A stretch of 23,315 bases of DNA from JAGMXM01 sp964458325 (GTDB lineage Bacteria; Verrucomicrobiota; Verrucomicrobiia; Limisphaerales; UBA1319): NCBI GenBank assembly GCA_964458325.1, contig CAYWIM010000081.1, positions 1-23,315 on the forward strand, written 5' to 3'. Both the position numbers and the translations under genes were made by a program. Positions 6,965-14,959 of this stretch are shown one piece after another (position 1 is the first letter of the stretch; every line of letters begins with the position of its first letter). The notes under the pieces were generated by a model. The model was not told the origin of the DNA. It worked only from the letters and a program-made list of their open reading frames with translations, and searched no databases.

Positions 6965-9631
6965 ATGAAGACGGGCGCGCGCGCGGAGGCCATCCGCATC
7001 GAGGGTGCGCGGGTGCACAACCTGCGGAACCTGACGCTCGAGATCCCGCGGAACCGGCTGGTGGTGATGACGGGCGTGAGCGGGTCGGGCAAGAGCACGC
7101 TGGCGTTCGATCTGCTGTTCGCCGAGGGGCAGCGCCGGTTTTTGGATTCGATGAACACCTATGCGCGCCAGTTCGTCGAGCAGCTGGCGCGGCCGGAGGT
7201 GGACCGGGTGGCGGGCTTGCCGCCGACGGTCAGCATCGAGCAGCGCCATAGCCGGGGCGGCGGCAAGAGCACCGTCGCGACGGTGACCGAGGTGTATCAT
7301 TTCATAAGGCTGCTTTTCGCGCGGCTGGGGACGGTGTATTGCCCGCAATGCCAGCAGCCGGTGGGCTCGCAGACGCGAGATCAGCTCGGGCGCCGCCTGC
7401 GCGAGGAGCTGCGGCAGCGGGGCGATCTGCTGCTGCTGGCGCCGGTGGTCCGCGCGCGCAAAGGGTTCCACACGGACGTGGGCCGGTGGGCGGCCCAGCA
7501 TGGCTATGCCGAGGTCCGCGCCGACGGGCGCCTGCTCCCGGCCGATCGTCCCCTGCGGCTGGACCGGTATCGCGAGCACAATGTCGAGGTGGTGGTGGGC
7601 ACGCTGCCGGCGCGGCCGTCCGGGCGCGGGGGCGGCGCGTCGGCGCAGAGGCTGGTCGATGACGCCCTCGAGGTGGGCCAGGGGACTCTGCTGGCCCGAG
7701 ATCGCCGCGGCCGCGAGACGATCCATTCCCGCGCTCGGGCATGCCCAGGCTGCGGACAATCCTTCGGAGAGCTCGATCCGAAGCAATTCAGCTATCACTC
7801 GCCGCGCGGGTGGTGTCCGAAATGCCGCGGTTTTGGGGAGATCTTCGACCTGCCGGATGTCGATCGCGGCGGCCGGGCGGATGCGATCGAGGAGTCGTGG
7901 TTCGGGTGGCAGGAGGGGCATCGCGAGATCTGTCCCGAGTGCCGCGGCGGCCGCCTGAACGCCCTGGCTCGAGCGGTCCGCATGGAGAAGGTGAGCGTCG
8001 GCGGGCGAGCCGCCCAATGGACCGTCGAGCAATGGGGATCCATGTCGGTGCGGGAGGCGGCCCGGCAGGCCGAGCGCGCCCGATTCCCGGGCGAGTCGGC
8101 CCGGGTGGGGCGGGATCTCATGCGGCAGATTCAGGAGCGCCTCCGCTTTCTGGAGACGGTCGGGCTGGACTACCTCGAGCTGGGACGGGCCGTGACATCG
8201 CTCTCGAGCGGCGAGGCCCAGCGGATTCGGCTGGCCGCGCAGCTGGGATCGAACCTGAGCGGCGTGCTCTACATCTTGGACGAGCCGACGATCGGGCTGC
8301 ATCCCCGCGACAACGAACGGCTGCTCGAGGCTCTCGAGGCGCTCCGGAGCCGGGGCAACTCGCTGATCGTGGTCGAGCACGACGAGGAGACCATGCGCCG
8401 CGCCGACTACATCATCGATCTGGGGCCGGGCGCGGGCGGCGGGGGCGGCGAGGTGGTGGCGGCCGGCACCTTGCGCGATCTCATGCGCCATCCGAAATCG
8501 GTGACGGGCCGATGTCTGCGCCAGCAGCGCGACTATCCGTCGCGCGGGCGGCGCCGCCCGGTGGGAGAGGGAGCGAATTCGGATCGCGTATCATGGATCA
8601 CTCTGAGCGGGGCGCGCCGGCACAACCTGAAAAATCTCACGGCTCGCTTTCCGAGGAATCGCCTGATCCTGGTCACGGGCGTGAGCGGATCGGGCAAGAG
8701 CACCTTGGTCAGGGAATGCCTGCTGCCGTGCGTTCGAGCGGGCCTGGCTCGACGGAGCAGCCGGCGTCCAGCGCCATCCGCCGACATCGGCCGGGTGGTT
8801 GGCGCGGAGGGCATCACGGCCGTTCACGAGGTGGACCAGTCGCCCATCGGGCGTACCCCGCGCTCGATCCCGGCCACCTATGTCGGCTTTTTCGACGAGA
8901 TCCGGCGCCTGTTCTCCCAGACCCCCGAGGCGCGGCTGCGGGGGTATGGCCCGTCGCGGTTCTCGTTCAACAGCGCGTCGGGGCGGTGCGCTCCATGCGA
9001 AGGGGCAGGGCTGGTCAAGCTCGAGATGAGCTTTCTGCCGGCCGCGTTCGTGCCCTGCGAGCATTGCCGCGGGACGCGATACAACCGGGAGACGCTCGAT
9101 ATCGAGTTTCATGGGCTGGACATCGCGCGCGTGCTCGAGCTGAGCGTGGGGGAGGCGATCGAGGTGTTCGCGGCGATCCCGCGTGTGCGCCAGCCGCTGG
9201 AGGTCTTGCGGGACACGGGTTTGGACTACTTGAAGCTGGGCCAGACGAGCCCGACGCTGAGCGGCGGTGAGGCCCAGCGGATCAAGCTGGTGACCCATCT
9301 CCTGTCGGGGCTCAGATCCAGCGGGCGGGGCGAGCGCCCGGGAGCGGGTCAAGCGCTCTTTCTGCTCGAGGAGCCGACCATCGGATTGCATCAGGCCGAC
9401 GTGGCCCGCCTGATCGACATGCTCCATCGGCTCGTGGACGCGGGCCACACCGTGGTGGTGATCGAGCATCATCCGGACCTCATCGCCGAGGCCGACTGGG
9501 TGATCGACCTGGGGCCGGAGGGGGGGGCGGGGGGCGGGCAGATCGTGGCGGCAGGCCCTCCCGAACAAGTGGCTCGGAATAAACGCTCGCACACGGGGCG
9601 ATTGCTCCGTAAATTGCTGCGGATCGCATGA
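6965..9631 (+). CDS. uvrA: UvrA-class excision-repair ATPase, divergent paralogue type
   Basis: 888 residues, shorter than the usual 940 or so. It has two ABC ATPase halves: Walker A at 37-44 and 572-579 (G-V-S-G-S-G-K-S twice), signatures S-L-S-S-G-E-A-Q-R at 412-420 and T-L-S-G-G-E-A-Q-R at 764-772, and two four-cysteine zinc modules (260, 263, 284, 287 and 675, 678, 698, 701). UvrA finds bulky DNA lesions and loads UvrB. Residues about 140-255 match the UvrB-binding region, including L-A-P-V-V-R-x-R-K-G at 158-167. Two features mark a separate class: R-G-G-G-K-S-T-V-A-T-V-T-E at 97-109 where classic UvrA has R-N-P-R-S-T-V-G-T-V-T-E, and L-F-L-L-E-E at 798-803, where the second Walker B aspartate is glutamate. 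A classic uvrA may exist elsewhere. The gene lies 23 bases after trpE and overlaps the next gene by 4. Confidence 0.88.
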   Translation: MKTGARAEAIRIEGARVHNLRNLTLEIPRNRLVVMTGVSGSGKSTLAFDLLFAEGQRRFLDSMNTYARQFVEQLARPEVDRVAGLPPTVSIEQRHSRGGGKSTVATVTEVYHFIRLLFARLGTVYCPQCQQPVGSQTRDQLGRRLREELRQRGDLLLLAPVVRARKGFHTDVGRWAAQHGYAEVRADGRLLPADRPLRLDRYREHNVEVVVGTLPARPSGRGGGASAQRLVDDALEVGQGTLLARDRRGRETIHSRARACPGCGQSFGELDPKQFSYHSPRGWCPKCRGFGEIFDLPDVDRGGRADAIEESWFGWQEGHREICPECRGGRLNALARAVRMEKVSVGGRAAQWTVEQWGSMSVREAARQAERARFPGESARVGRDLMRQIQERLRFLETVGLDYLELGRAVTSLSSGEAQRIRLAAQLGSNLSGVLYILDEPTIGLHPRDNERLLEALEALRSRGNSLIVVEHDEETMRRADYIIDLGPGAGGGGGEVVAAGTLRDLMRHPKSVTGRCLRQQRDYPSRGRRRPVGEGANSDRVSWITLSGARRHNLKNLTARFPRNRLILVTGVSGSGKSTLVRECLLPCVRAGLARRSSRRPAPSADIGRVVGAEGITAVHEVDQSPIGRTPRSIPATYVGFFDEIRRLFSQTPEARLRGYGPSRFSFNSASGRCAPCEGAGLVKLEMSFLPAAFVPCEHCRGTRYNRETLDIEFHGLDIARVLELSVGEAIEVFAAIPRVRQPLEVLRDTGLDYLKLGQTSPTLSGGEAQRIKLVTHLLSGLRSSGRGERPGAGQALFLLEEPTIGLHQADVARLIDMLHRLVDAGHTVVVIEHHPDLIAEADWVIDLGPEGGAGGGQIVAAGPPEQVARNKRSHTGRLLRKLLRIA
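9511..9538 (+). other. G-run cluster near the 3' end of uvrA
   Basis: Runs of four, two, eight, six and three G lie within 28 bases, including an 8-G homopolymer at 9520-9527. This is a candidate G-quadruplex and a replication-slippage site. A one-base slip would replace the last 35 or so residues of the UvrA-like protein and could disturb coupling to the Uma2 gene. It also encodes the normal G-P-E-G-G-x-G-G-G of UvrA, so it may be coding chance. Confidence 0.4.
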
Positions 9632-10098
9632 GCCAATCATACGAAGAGATTCTGGCGGGCGAACGCGTGATCCGGAGCGCTCCCGGCGTCCGGCACGAAG
9701 CCATCTGCGAGCGTCTGCATCACCGGGCCAACGCCAGCCTGGGCTCGGCGGCGGTTCGCAAGCTGCTCCCGTGCAGGTCGATTGTCCCCTTGAGCAGCGG
9801 CTCCTGGATTCGGCCGGACCTGACGCTGGTCGAGAGCGCAACGGGCAAGATCTGGCTGGTCGCGGAAGTGATCAGCGCCGGCGATCACGGGCCGGACACG
9901 GTCGCAAAGAAGATGGTCTACGAGGAGGTGAACGTGCCCTGCCTCTGGATCATCGATCCGCGGTATAACAACGTGGAAATCTACGCCGGCAGCCCCTATG
10001 GCCTGGCCCTGCGGACCATCCTGTACGAGAAGGAGATCCTCCGGGACGATCGCTGGCCCGAATTCGAGCTCAGCGTCGCCGAGCTGTTTGGGCTGTGA
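9628..10098 (+). CDS. Uma2-family (DUF820) PD-(D/E)XK endonuclease-like protein
   Basis: 156 residues. The core is the Uma2 pattern: R-P-D-L at 62-65, then about 15 residues on A-E-V-I-S at 79-83, K94-K95, a tyrosine at 98 and P-C-L-W-I-I-D-P at 104-111. D64 and E80 are the likely metal ligands of the PD-(D/E)XK fold. The family is abundant in cyanobacteria and several GC-rich phyla, but most members have no known job. The ATG overlaps the uvrA-like stop as ATGA, so it is almost certainly co-translated with that gene, which hints at DNA processing. It is the last gene of the run, and the next gene converges on it. Nuclease activity is inferred from family only. Confidence 0.82.
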   Translation: MSQSYEEILAGERVIRSAPGVRHEAICERLHHRANASLGSAAVRKLLPCRSIVPLSSGSWIRPDLTLVESATGKIWLVAEVISAGDHGPDTVAKKMVYEEVNVPCLWIIDPRYNNVEIYAGSPYGLALRTILYEKEILRDDRWPEFELSVAELFGL

Positions 10099-10105
10099 GC
10101 TGTCT

Positions 10106-10143
10106 GGCTCCCGCGCCGCGAAACAATGCGGCTGCGCGGAGCC
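10106..10143. terminator. Strong hairpin between converging genes
   Basis: GGCTC at 10106-10110 pairs with GAGCC at 10139-10143. Inside it, CGCG and CCGC pair with CGCG and GCGG, giving about 13 pairs with two small bulges and an 8-base GAAACAAT loop. It fills much of the 81-base gap between the Uma2 and CPBP stop codons. It could serve both strands, but neither side has a T-run. Confidence 0.5.
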
Positions 10144-10179
10144 GCCCGCACGATTCTGTAGGCCGGATCCCCACGACCC

Positions 10180-11091
10180 TTAGCTCGCCCTCCGAAGCTC
10201 GGGGGCGATTTGTGTTCGGGTGCGCCAGGCAAAGGCGGCCAGGAGGATTGCCAGGACGATCGTTGCCAGCCAGCCGTCGATCATCCGGTGGCTGCCCCAG
10301 AAGGCGGCGGGGGCATCCGGCGCATCCCGCGTGATGCGCCCGTAAAATTTCAGCCAGAAGATCCACCCGGCGTGCATTCCGAAGGAGAAATAGAGGCTGC
10401 CCAGCCGTTGGTAGGCCAAGCACAGCAGCCCGCCCGCCAGGGTGAGACAGAGCACGCCGGGCATGAGGTAGGCGTAATCGGCCAGGCTGCCGAACATGCG
10501 TCCCAGCTCGGCGAACCCGGACGTCCAGTCCACGGCGGGAGTCGCCTTGGGGCGGCGGATGAAATGGAGCAGGGCATAGAGCAGGCTGCTGGCAGCCAGG
10601 GCGGACGGCCATGACATCGTGTGGCGAAAAGCTCCAAAGAGCGCCCCGCGAAAGATCAATTCCTCGATCACGCTGACGCACACAGCCGAGAGAGCCGCGG
10701 TCAGGAGCCCGTAGGTCCATTGGCCCCAGTCGAGCTCGGGATTGATGTGGCGGCCGCCATATACGATGGCGAGCGCGGCGACGCACGCCAGGGACACAAA
10801 TCCAGCGGCGAACCCGGCGGCAAGCCGGCGTCGGGCGCGCCCCGGATCAACCAGCCCAATCCGGGACGCATGGTGCAGATCAAGCGCGCGCAGGAGCGGC
10901 CACAGGCCGGCGCATGCGGCCAGCTGAAGCGTCCGAGTCAGGTAGCGCGGGAACGGCTCGGCCGCGATGCCCGCCAGCGCGGGGATCCGGCCGGCCAGGA
11001 ACTGGACCAGATGATAGAGGAAAGGCGCGATCAGTGCGCTGCCCAGGAACACCCCCGCGAGATACAGCGCCAGGGGCCGTCCGGCTTTCAT
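10180..11091 (-). CDS. CPBP-family intramembrane metalloprotease (CAAX protease-like)
   Basis: 303 residues with several hydrophobic segments. The three family motifs are visible: E-E-L-I-F-R at 143-148, Y-A-L-L-H at 172-176 and M-H-A-G-W at 239-243, supplying the glutamates and histidines of the membrane-embedded active site. Relatives include Rce1-type CAAX proteases and bacterial proteins tied to bacteriocin self-immunity or stress; the substrate here is unknown. The start is ATG 11091, because its bases overlap the metH stop as ATGA. An upstream in-frame start at 11124 would add 11 residues inside metH and looks less likely. It is translated after metH, and no functional tie to methionine synthesis is known to me. 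Confidence 0.85.
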   Translation of the reverse strand: MKAGRPLALYLAGVFLGSALIAPFLYHLVQFLAGRIPALAGIAAEPFPRYLTRTLQLAACAGLWPLLRALDLHHASRIGLVDPGRARRRLAAGFAAGFVSLACVAALAIVYGGRHINPELDWGQWTYGLLTAALSAVCVSVIEELIFRGALFGAFRHTMSWPSALAASSLLYALLHFIRRPKATPAVDWTSGFAELGRMFGSLADYAYLMPGVLCLTLAGGLLCLAYQRLGSLYFSFGMHAGWIFWLKFYGRITRDAPDAPAAFWGSHRMIDGWLATIVLAILLAAFAWRTRTQIAPELRRAS

Positions 11092-14000
11092 GTGGGCGTG
11101 TAACCCAGGTTGGGCGCGAGCCATCGTTCGATCTCGGCCAGCTCCATTTGTTTCCGGCAGTGGTAATCGAGGATCTGATCGCGCGCGATTCGGCCGACGG
11201 CGAAATACTTCGCCTCGGGGTGTGCGAAATAGAGCCCGCTGACGCTGCTGGCGGGCCGCATGGCGCAGGATTCCGTGAGCTGGATCCCCGTGGAGCGCTC
11301 GACATCAAGCAGGCGCCAGATCGTCCACTTTTCCGTGTGATCGGGGCATGCGGGGTAGCCGGCGGCGGGGCGGATGCCGCGGTATCGCTCCCGGATGAGA
11401 TCCTCGTGCGAGAGCTGCTCCTGGCGGCCGTAGCCCCACTCGATCCGCACTCGCCGATGGAGGCATTCGGCGAACGCCTCGGCCAGCCGGTCCGCAAGCG
11501 CCTTGGCCAGGATCGACTGGTAATCGTCGTGATCGCGAACGAACTCGGCGCATAGCTCGTCCACGCCGAACCCGGTGGTGACGGCGAATGCGCCCAGGTA
11601 ATCGGGCAGCCGGCCGGGCGGGTTCGAGGCGGTTTCCGGCTGGGCCGGGGCGATAAAGTCTGCCAGGCAATGGTTGAATTGGCCGGCGGGCTTGTCCATC
11701 TGCTGCCGGAGAAAATGGAATCGCGCCAGGGGCTGCCCGCGGGTGTCGTCGGAATAAACCTCGACGTCGTCGCCCACCCGGTTGGCAGGGAAAAATCCGT
11801 AGACGCCCCGCGCCTGCAGGCGCTGGCGGCTCACGATCAGGTCGAGGACGCGGCGGGCGTCGTCAAACAGCTCGCGGGCGCGGGGATCATCGAGGACCGC
11901 GGGGTAACGGCCGCGGATGTCCCACGCGTGAAAGAACGGCGACCAGTCGATGTAGGGGACGAGCTCCTCAATCGGAAATGGATTGAGCGCGCGGACACCC
12001 AGGAACTCCGGCTGAGCCGCGTCCTCGGGCTTCCAGGCGATGCCGGGCCGGCGGCGGCGAGCCTCCTCGAGGGTGAGCAGGGGTTTGGCGCTGCCGGCGT
12101 TTTCATGCTGCTGGCGCAGGCGCGCCTGGTCCGCGATGTTTTGCTCGACAAAACCCGGCCGCAGGCCGGGGTTGAGCAGGCGGCTGACCACGCCCACCGC
12201 CCGCGACGCGTCGGGGACATGCACCACCGGCGGCCCGTATTCCGGGGCGATGCGAAGAGCGGTGTGGGCGGGGCTGGTGGTCGCGCCGCCGATCAGGAGC
12301 GGGACGGTGAACCCCTCGCGCTCGAGCTCGCGCGCGACGCGCGCCATCTCTTCGAGCGACGGCGTGATCAATCCGCTCAGACCGATCATGTCGACGGCAT
12401 GCTCGCGGGCGCTCTGCAGGATCTTCTCGCATGGGGTCATGACGCCCAGATCGATCACCTCGTAATTGTTGCAGCTCAGGACCACGCCGACGATGTTCTT
12501 GCCAATGTCATGGACATCGCCCTTGACGGTGGCCAGGAGGATGCGGCCCTGGGAGCGCGGTTTTCCCGCCGACTCCTTCTCGGCTTCGAGGAACGGCTGG
12601 AGCCAGGCAACAGCCTTCTTCATCACGCGCGCGCTCTTGACGACCTGCGGCAGGAACATCCGGCCGCTGCCGAACAGGTCGCCGACGGTGCTCATGCCGG
12701 CCATGAGGGGGCCTTCGATGACCGCCAGCGGCCGGCCGTACTGCCGCCGAGCCTCCTCGACGTCGGCCTCGATGAAATCGACGACGCCCTTGATCAGGGC
12801 GTGCGCGAGCCGCTCCTCGACCTTGCCCTGCCGCCACTGGTCGGCGCGCGCCTCCTCCGGGCCCGATTGCTTCAAGGATTCCGCCAGGCGGATCAGCCGC
12901 TCCGTCGCATCCGGCCGCCGGTTCAGGATGACGTCCTCGACCTGCTCGCGCAGATCGGCCGGGATCTCCTCGTAGACCGCCAGCTGGCCCGGATTGACGA
13001 TGCCCATGTCGAGCCCGGCGCGCACGGCGTGGTAGAGGAATGCCGCATGCATCGCCTCCCGCACGGCCGAGTTGCCCCGAAAGGAAAAGGAGAGGTTGCT
13101 GATGCCGCCGCTGACCTTGGCGCCGGGCAGGTGCTCCTTGATCCAGCGGGTCGCTGCGAGAAAGTCCAGGGCATACCGCTGGTGCTCCTCGATGCCGGTC
13201 GCGACGGTCAGCACGTTGGGATCGAAGATGATGTCCTCGGGGGGGAACCCTGCCTGCTCGGTGAGCAGCCGGTAGGCCCGCTCGCAGATCTCGGTCCGCC
13301 GATCGAGCGTGTCGGCCTGGCCTCGCTCGTCGAACGCCATGACGACCACCGCCGCTCCGTAACGCCGGATCCGCCTGGCTTGGGACAGAAAGGCGGCCTC
13401 CCCCTCCTTGAGGCTGATCGAGTTGACCACCGATTTCCCCTGCAGGCACTTCAGCCCGGCCTCGATCACCGTCCATTTCGAGCTGTCCACCATGATGGGG
13501 ACCCGGGCGATCTCGGGCTCGGCCGAGACCAGGTTCAGGAACCGGACCATGGCTTCCTCGGCGTCGAGGAGCGGGGCGTCCATGTTGATGTCGATCATCT
13601 GGGCGCCGTTCTCGACCTGCTGGCGCGCGATGGCCAGCGCGCCGTCGAAATCGCCCGCGAGGATCCGCTGGGCGAACCGGGGCGATCCGGCGACGTTGGT
13701 CCGCTCGCCGATGTTGAGGAAGTTGCTGTCGGGCCGAAGCGTGAGGGCCTCGAGCCCGCTGAGCCGCAGCCACGGCTCCGGCCGGGCCAGCCGCCGCGGC
13801 GCCTTGCCGCAGACGGCGCCCGCGATCGCCCGGATATGGGCGGGGGTGGTGCCGCAGCAGCCGCCGACCAGGTTGAGCCACCCGCGGGCCGCGAACTCGC
13901 CCAGCTGCGCGGCCATCGCCTCGGGCGACTGGTCGAATCCCCCAAAGGCGTTGGGCAGCCCGGCGTTGGGATAGCAGCTGACAAAGACCGGCGCGATCCG

Positions 14001-14837
14001 GCTCAGCTCCTCGATGTAGGGGCGCATCTGCGCAGCGCCCAGCGCGCAGTTGATGCCCACGCTCAGGAGATCCGCGTGGGCGATCGAGTTCCAGCATGCC
14101 TCGACGGTCTGGCCGCTGAGCGTGCGGCCGCTCTGGTCGGTGATGGTGATCGAGACCATGATGGGCACCCGGCGCCCTCGATCCTCGAAGCTCTCCTCGG
14201 CCGCAAACAGAGCCGCCTTCAGCACCAGGGTGTCGAAGCACGTCTCGATGAGCAACAGATCGACTTCCCCGTCCAGCAGGCCCGTGATCTGCTCGCGATA
14301 CACCTTGGCCAGCTGATCGAACGTGTGCGTGCGGTACCCGGGGCGGTTGACATCTGTGGCCAGCGACAGCGTGCGGTTGGTGGGGCCCACGGCGCCAGCC
14401 ACCCACCGGGGACCGCTCGGATCGGTCTGGGCGAACTCCTCGACCACCTCCCGCGCCAGCCGCGCGGCCACGCAGTTCATATCATAAACCCGGCCCTCGA
14501 GACCGTAGTCGGATTGGGAGATCGCATTCGCGCTGAACGTGTTCGTCTCGATGATATCGGCGCCCGCCTCGAGATACTGGCGGTGGATATCCGCGATGAC
14601 AGCCGGCTGGGTCAGCACCAGGAGATCGTTGTTGCCCCCGAGATCGCGCGGATGGGACGCGAACAGCTCGCCGCGAAAATCGGCCTCGCCCAATCCGAAA
14701 GCCTGGATCATGGTGCCCATGGCGCCATCCAGGATGACGATCCGGCGCTCGATCAGGTCGAGCAGAGATTCGCGCTGACGGTCGGTCGTGTTCACATCGG
14801 GTATCGGAGGTCGAAGGGCAATGCTGCGATGGCCCAT
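11088..14837 (-). CDS. metH: Cobalamin-dependent methionine synthase MetH
   Basis: Full four-module enzyme, 1249 residues (E. coli 1227). It moves a methyl group from methyltetrahydrofolate through B12 to homocysteine. Module 1 has D-G-A-M-G-T-M-I-Q at 37-45 and the zinc cysteines C264, C327 and C328. Module 2, the folate site, has N-I-G-E-R-T-N-V-A-G-S at 375-385. Module 3 has the cap (about 715-745) and D-V-H-D-I-G at 774-779, whose H776 is the lower cobalt ligand. Module 4, reactivation with AdoMet, keeps A-G-Y-P-A-C-P-D-H-T-E-K and ends W-L-A-P-N-L-G-Y as in E. coli. All landmarks sit 17 residues later than in E. coli, so GTG 14795 (residue 15) is a plausible alternative start; neither start has a clear Shine-Dalgarno. 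Its last 4 bases overlap the CPBP gene. No B12 riboswitch fits in the 122-base upstream gap. Confidence 0.97.
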   Translation of the reverse strand: MGHRSIALRPPIPDVNTTDRQRESLLDLIERRIVILDGAMGTMIQAFGLGEADFRGELFASHPRDLGGNNDLLVLTQPAVIADIHRQYLEAGADIIETNTFSANAISQSDYGLEGRVYDMNCVAARLAREVVEEFAQTDPSGPRWVAGAVGPTNRTLSLATDVNRPGYRTHTFDQLAKVYREQITGLLDGEVDLLLIETCFDTLVLKAALFAAEESFEDRGRRVPIMVSITITDQSGRTLSGQTVEACWNSIAHADLLSVGINCALGAAQMRPYIEELSRIAPVFVSCYPNAGLPNAFGGFDQSPEAMAAQLGEFAARGWLNLVGGCCGTTPAHIRAIAGAVCGKAPRRLARPEPWLRLSGLEALTLRPDSNFLNIGERTNVAGSPRFAQRILAGDFDGALAIARQQVENGAQMIDINMDAPLLDAEEAMVRFLNLVSAEPEIARVPIMVDSSKWTVIEAGLKCLQGKSVVNSISLKEGEAAFLSQARRIRRYGAAVVVMAFDERGQADTLDRRTEICERAYRLLTEQAGFPPEDIIFDPNVLTVATGIEEHQRYALDFLAATRWIKEHLPGAKVSGGISNLSFSFRGNSAVREAMHAAFLYHAVRAGLDMGIVNPGQLAVYEEIPADLREQVEDVILNRRPDATERLIRLAESLKQSGPEEARADQWRQGKVEERLAHALIKGVVDFIEADVEEARRQYGRPLAVIEGPLMAGMSTVGDLFGSGRMFLPQVVKSARVMKKAVAWLQPFLEAEKESAGKPRSQGRILLATVKGDVHDIGKNIVGVVLSCNNYEVIDLGVMTPCEKILQSAREHAVDMIGLSGLITPSLEEMARVARELEREGFTVPLLIGGATTSPAHTALRIAPEYGPPVVHVPDASRAVGVVSRLLNPGLRPGFVEQNIADQARLRQQHENAGSAKPLLTLEEARRRRPGIAWKPEDAAQPEFLGVRALNPFPIEELVPYIDWSPFFHAWDIRGRYPAVLDDPRARELFDDARRVLDLIVSRQRLQARGVYGFFPANRVGDDVEVYSDDTRGQPLARFHFLRQQMDKPAGQFNHCLADFIAPAQPETASNPPGRLPDYLGAFAVTTGFGVDELCAEFVRDHDDYQSILAKALADRLAEAFAECLHRRVRIEWGYGRQEQLSHEDLIRERYRGIRPAAGYPACPDHTEKWTIWRLLDVERSTGIQLTESCAMRPASSVSGLYFAHPEAKYFAVGRIARDQILDYHCRKQMELAEIERWLAPNLGYTPT

Positions 14838-14889
14838 CCACCATGGCCTAACGGTGGCATAACCGCGAGGAGGATCAACACCAAAATCA

Positions 14890-14913
14890 ATTCATCATGA
14901 TATGTAGATGAAT
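14890..14913. promoter_or_regulatory. AT-rich inverted repeat upstream of metH, possible operator
   Basis: ATTCATC at 14890-14896 and GATGAAT at 14907-14913 form a perfect 7-base inverted repeat around 10 bases (ATGATATGTA). It sits 53-76 bases upstream of the metH ATG, in an AT-rich island unlike the surrounding DNA. It could be a regulator's binding site or part of the metH promoter region. I recognise no known regulator motif. Confidence 0.35.
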
Positions 14914-14924
14914 CAGGCAAGTGC

Positions 14925-14959
14925 CCGGCCGTCCAGGCGCGCTCCCGGCGGGCGGCCGG
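14925..14959 (-). terminator. GC-rich hairpin directly after the GH97 gene
   Basis: CCGGCCG at 14925-14931 pairs with CGGCCGG at 14953-14959 across a 21-base loop that can partly fold itself. On the minus strand it begins immediately after the GH97 stop. There is no T-run. If it terminates, metH needs its own promoter, which fits the AT-rich stretch after it. Confidence 0.35.

Noticed and set aside
9628..10098. Uma2 nuclease plus UvrA and CPBP protease as a new phage-defence island
   Set aside because: Suggestive domains, but they sit in a housekeeping stretch without mobile-element signs, composition shift or known defence partners, and the protease is on the opposite strand behind a terminator-like hairpin.
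11670..14900. Open frame of 1076 codons on the plus strand opposite metH
   Set aside because: It is the mirror of metH in GC-rich DNA. It lacks family motifs, is rich in R, D, H and Q as such shadows are, and metH on the other strand is unmistakable.
14838..14959. Cobalamin or SAM riboswitch before metH
   Set aside because: The gap is only 122 bases and I could find no B12-box or SAM-riboswitch core. The hairpins seen do not match those folds.
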